A DNA stretch of 64,000 nucleotides from Paenibacillus_D tarimensis_A (GTDB taxonomy: Bacteria; Bacillota; Bacilli; Paenibacillales; Paenibacillaceae). Location of the stretch: contig CP166298.1 of assembly GCA_041281825.1 (NCBI GenBank), positions 1,116,001 through 1,180,000 on the forward strand, in the 5' to 3' direction. The position numbers and the translations under genes were made by a program. Below are positions 62,765-64,000 of the stretch, one piece after another. The first letter of the stretch is position 1. The number at the start of each line of letters is the position of its first letter. The notes under the pieces are model-generated. The model worked only from the letters and a program-made list of their open reading frames with translations, was not told the origin of the DNA and ran no database searches.

Positions 62765-63889
62765 TTAGACCGGTTTCCCCGGCCTTTTCTTTTTGTAAAA
62801 TGGAGTTTTGACGACGCGAGCCTTTAACCGCTTGCCGCGGATCTCCACCCAAACCCCGGTGTCAGGAGCGGTGTGATCGTTGTTTAGAAGCGCAAGCCCC
62901 AGATTGCGTTTCAGGGTAGGCGACTGGGTTCCTGTCGTCACTTCGCCGATCCGGGAGCCGCTGCCGTCATAAACCGGATAATGCGTCCGCGGGATGCCGC
63001 GATCCTCCATTTCCAGTCCGACCAATTTACGGGCCAGGCCCGTATCTTTTTGCGTTGCCAATGCCGACCGCCCGATAAAATCCCCTTTATCCAGCTTCAC
63101 AAAGTAACCGAGTCCGGCCTCAAGCGGAGATATATGCTCCGAAATTTCTTGCCCGTACAGCGGCAATCCGGCCTCGAAACGGAGCGTATCGCGTGCGCCC
63201 AGCCCGGCGGGGATCAAGCCGTCCGCTTTACCTGCTTGGAGCAGCCCGGACCATAGCTGTGCTGCATCCCCGGCTTCGGTATAAAGTTCAAATCCGTCCT
63301 CCCCGGTATAGCCGGTTCGCGATACAAGCGCTGATATTCCGCAAATGGATACTTTATCTATGAAGTGGAAGGAAGGAAGCGCATCAACGGATGCGGATGC
63401 CTGGGTCACCCGCTTAAGGATCCGAACGGCGAGAGGGCCTTGCAGGGCAAGCAGTGCGGTTTGCTGCGATTGATTGTCGATGGCGACATCGCCGGATAAA
63501 TGCTTTCGCAGCCATTGCAGGTCTTTATCGATGTTGGATGCATTGACGACGAGGAGAAACCGCTTCGCCGACAGCTTATACACAAGCAGGTCGTCGACGA
63601 CTCCGCCGTGTTCATAACACATTAGCGTGTACTGGGCTTGACCGGGGGCAAGACGCGATACGTCGTTCGTCGTCATTCGCTGCAGGAACGATTCCGCATC
63701 CTGCCCGGCGACCAGAAATTCGCCCATGTGGGAAACATCAAATAGCCCGGCCTGCGAGCGAACGGCTTCATGCTCCCGCCCGATTCCATAAAACTGTACC
63801 GGCAGCTCCCATCCGCCGAAGTCAATGCAGCGGACCGACGGATAGCCGTCATACTGCAGGAACAACGGCGTGCGTTGCAATGCGTTCAT
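62765..63889 (-). CDS. gcvT: Aminomethyltransferase (glycine cleavage T protein)
   Basis: The 374-residue protein has the T-protein blocks EHEAVRSQAGLFDVSHMGEF, TNDVSRLAPGQAQYTLMCYE, GYTGEDGFELYTEAG, LGARDTLRFEAGLPLYGQEI and the C-terminal barrel (GEVTTGTQSPTLKRNLGLAL). It releases ammonia and passes the methylene group to tetrahydrofolate. First gene of gcvT-gcvPA-gcvPB. ATG 63889 follows gaggtggtggagg. Confidence 0.97.
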   Translation of the reverse strand: MNALQRTPLFLQYDGYPSVRCIDFGGWELPVQFYGIGREHEAVRSQAGLFDVSHMGEFLVAGQDAESFLQRMTTNDVSRLAPGQAQYTLMCYEHGGVVDDLLVYKLSAKRFLLVVNASNIDKDLQWLRKHLSGDVAIDNQSQQTALLALQGPLAVRILKRVTQASASVDALPSFHFIDKVSICGISALVSRTGYTGEDGFELYTEAGDAAQLWSGLLQAGKADGLIPAGLGARDTLRFEAGLPLYGQEISEHISPLEAGLGYFVKLDKGDFIGRSALATQKDTGLARKLVGLEMEDRGIPRTHYPVYDGSGSRIGEVTTGTQSPTLKRNLGLALLNNDHTAPDTGVWVEIRGKRLKARVVKTPFYKKKRPGKPV

Positions 63890-63913
63890 GCCTCCACCAC
63901 CTCATTTGTCATA

Positions 63914-63993
63914 GTATAAAAAAAGACAGGCAAAAGAATCCCTATGCGTACATACCGCAGTATGCGCCGCATAGTCATTCTTCCGCTCTGTCC
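63914..63993 (-). terminator. Long nested hairpin with T7 upstream of gcvT (terminator/attenuator)
   Basis: On the minus strand gacag, gaagaat, actatgcg and gcatac pair in order with gtatgt, cgcatag, attctt and ctgtc, and the outer arm runs into TTTTTTT 28 bases before the gcvT start. It may be the expression platform of a glycine riboswitch whose aptamers lie beyond the window, or the end of the upstream gene. The 5' part is not visible. Confidence 0.6.
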
Positions 63994-64000
63994 TTTGTAC

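Overview
The window reads as chromosome of a spore-forming, low-to-mid GC Firmicute of the Paenibacillaceae, most likely Paenibacillus or a close relative. The basis is strong AGGAGG ribosome-binding sites, several secreted proteins with copper-amine-oxidase N-terminal (CuAO-N) domains, secreted carbohydrate-active enzymes, many two-component systems and ABC transporters, a split glycine decarboxylase (gcvPA/gcvPB) and a cystine uptake operon like Bacillus tcyABC. I saw no rRNA, tRNA, CRISPR array or prophage.

Layout. 0-6.3 kb: carbohydrate region with a frameshifted AraC regulator, a GH5 lipoprotein, a broken GH95/GH2 chimera and a secreted glycosidase-like protein. 6.4-9.5 kb: a subtilisin-like protease. 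10-15.8 kb: a complete five-gene oligopeptide permease operon. 16-17.1 kb: a small membrane protein and a CuAO-N protein whose domain is split by a Met/Asp/Glu tandem repeat. 17.3-19.05 kb: an IS4-family element (11-bp target duplication, matched inverted ends) sitting inside a dispersed palindromic repeat. 19.2-24.5 kb: a NarL-type two-component system followed by an ABC-2 exporter. 24.5-42.2 kb: a mosaic, duplicated region with a TetR gene and its decayed copy, two intact fusions of an ECF-type sigma factor to a papain-fold-like domain plus two sigma relics, truncated DUF4180, FGE-sulfatase, GyrI-like and VOC genes, a sirtuin, and a six-gene minus-strand operon (solute-binding lipoprotein, ATPase, HlyD/MacA-like adaptor, FtsX-like permease, ATPase with an AbrB-like tail, ECF sigma factor). 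42.3-45.4 kb: an OmpR/EnvZ-type two-component system and small proteins. 45.5-49.1 kb: an ArsB-family transporter with a small membrane protein, and a dihydroorotate-dehydrogenase-like domain fused to a membrane domain. 49.4-57 kb: CBM9/CuAO secreted protein, Uma2 nuclease, a repeated-TM2 membrane protein, a TagO/WecA-like gene with a premature stop, another CuAO protein, and regulator relics. 57.3-59.7 kb: tcyABC-like cystine uptake. 59.8-64 kb: gcvT-gcvPA-gcvPB.

How parts may work together. The response regulator promoter (44.9 kb) and the promoter of the SBP-MacAB-like-ECF operon (38.4 kb) share an identical 12-mer, TTTAAGCTTCCC, within TAAG-type direct repeats, so the two-component system probably controls that operon. 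Three ~179-bp intergenic elements (17.3/18.9, 27.1 and 53.8 kb) keep an exact 51/56/51-bp spacing of four inverted units (55 in one copy) although their spacers have diverged. This is the most intriguing unexplained structure. The window also carries an unusual number of truncated or nonsense-interrupted genes, consistent with ongoing decay around duplicated segments.
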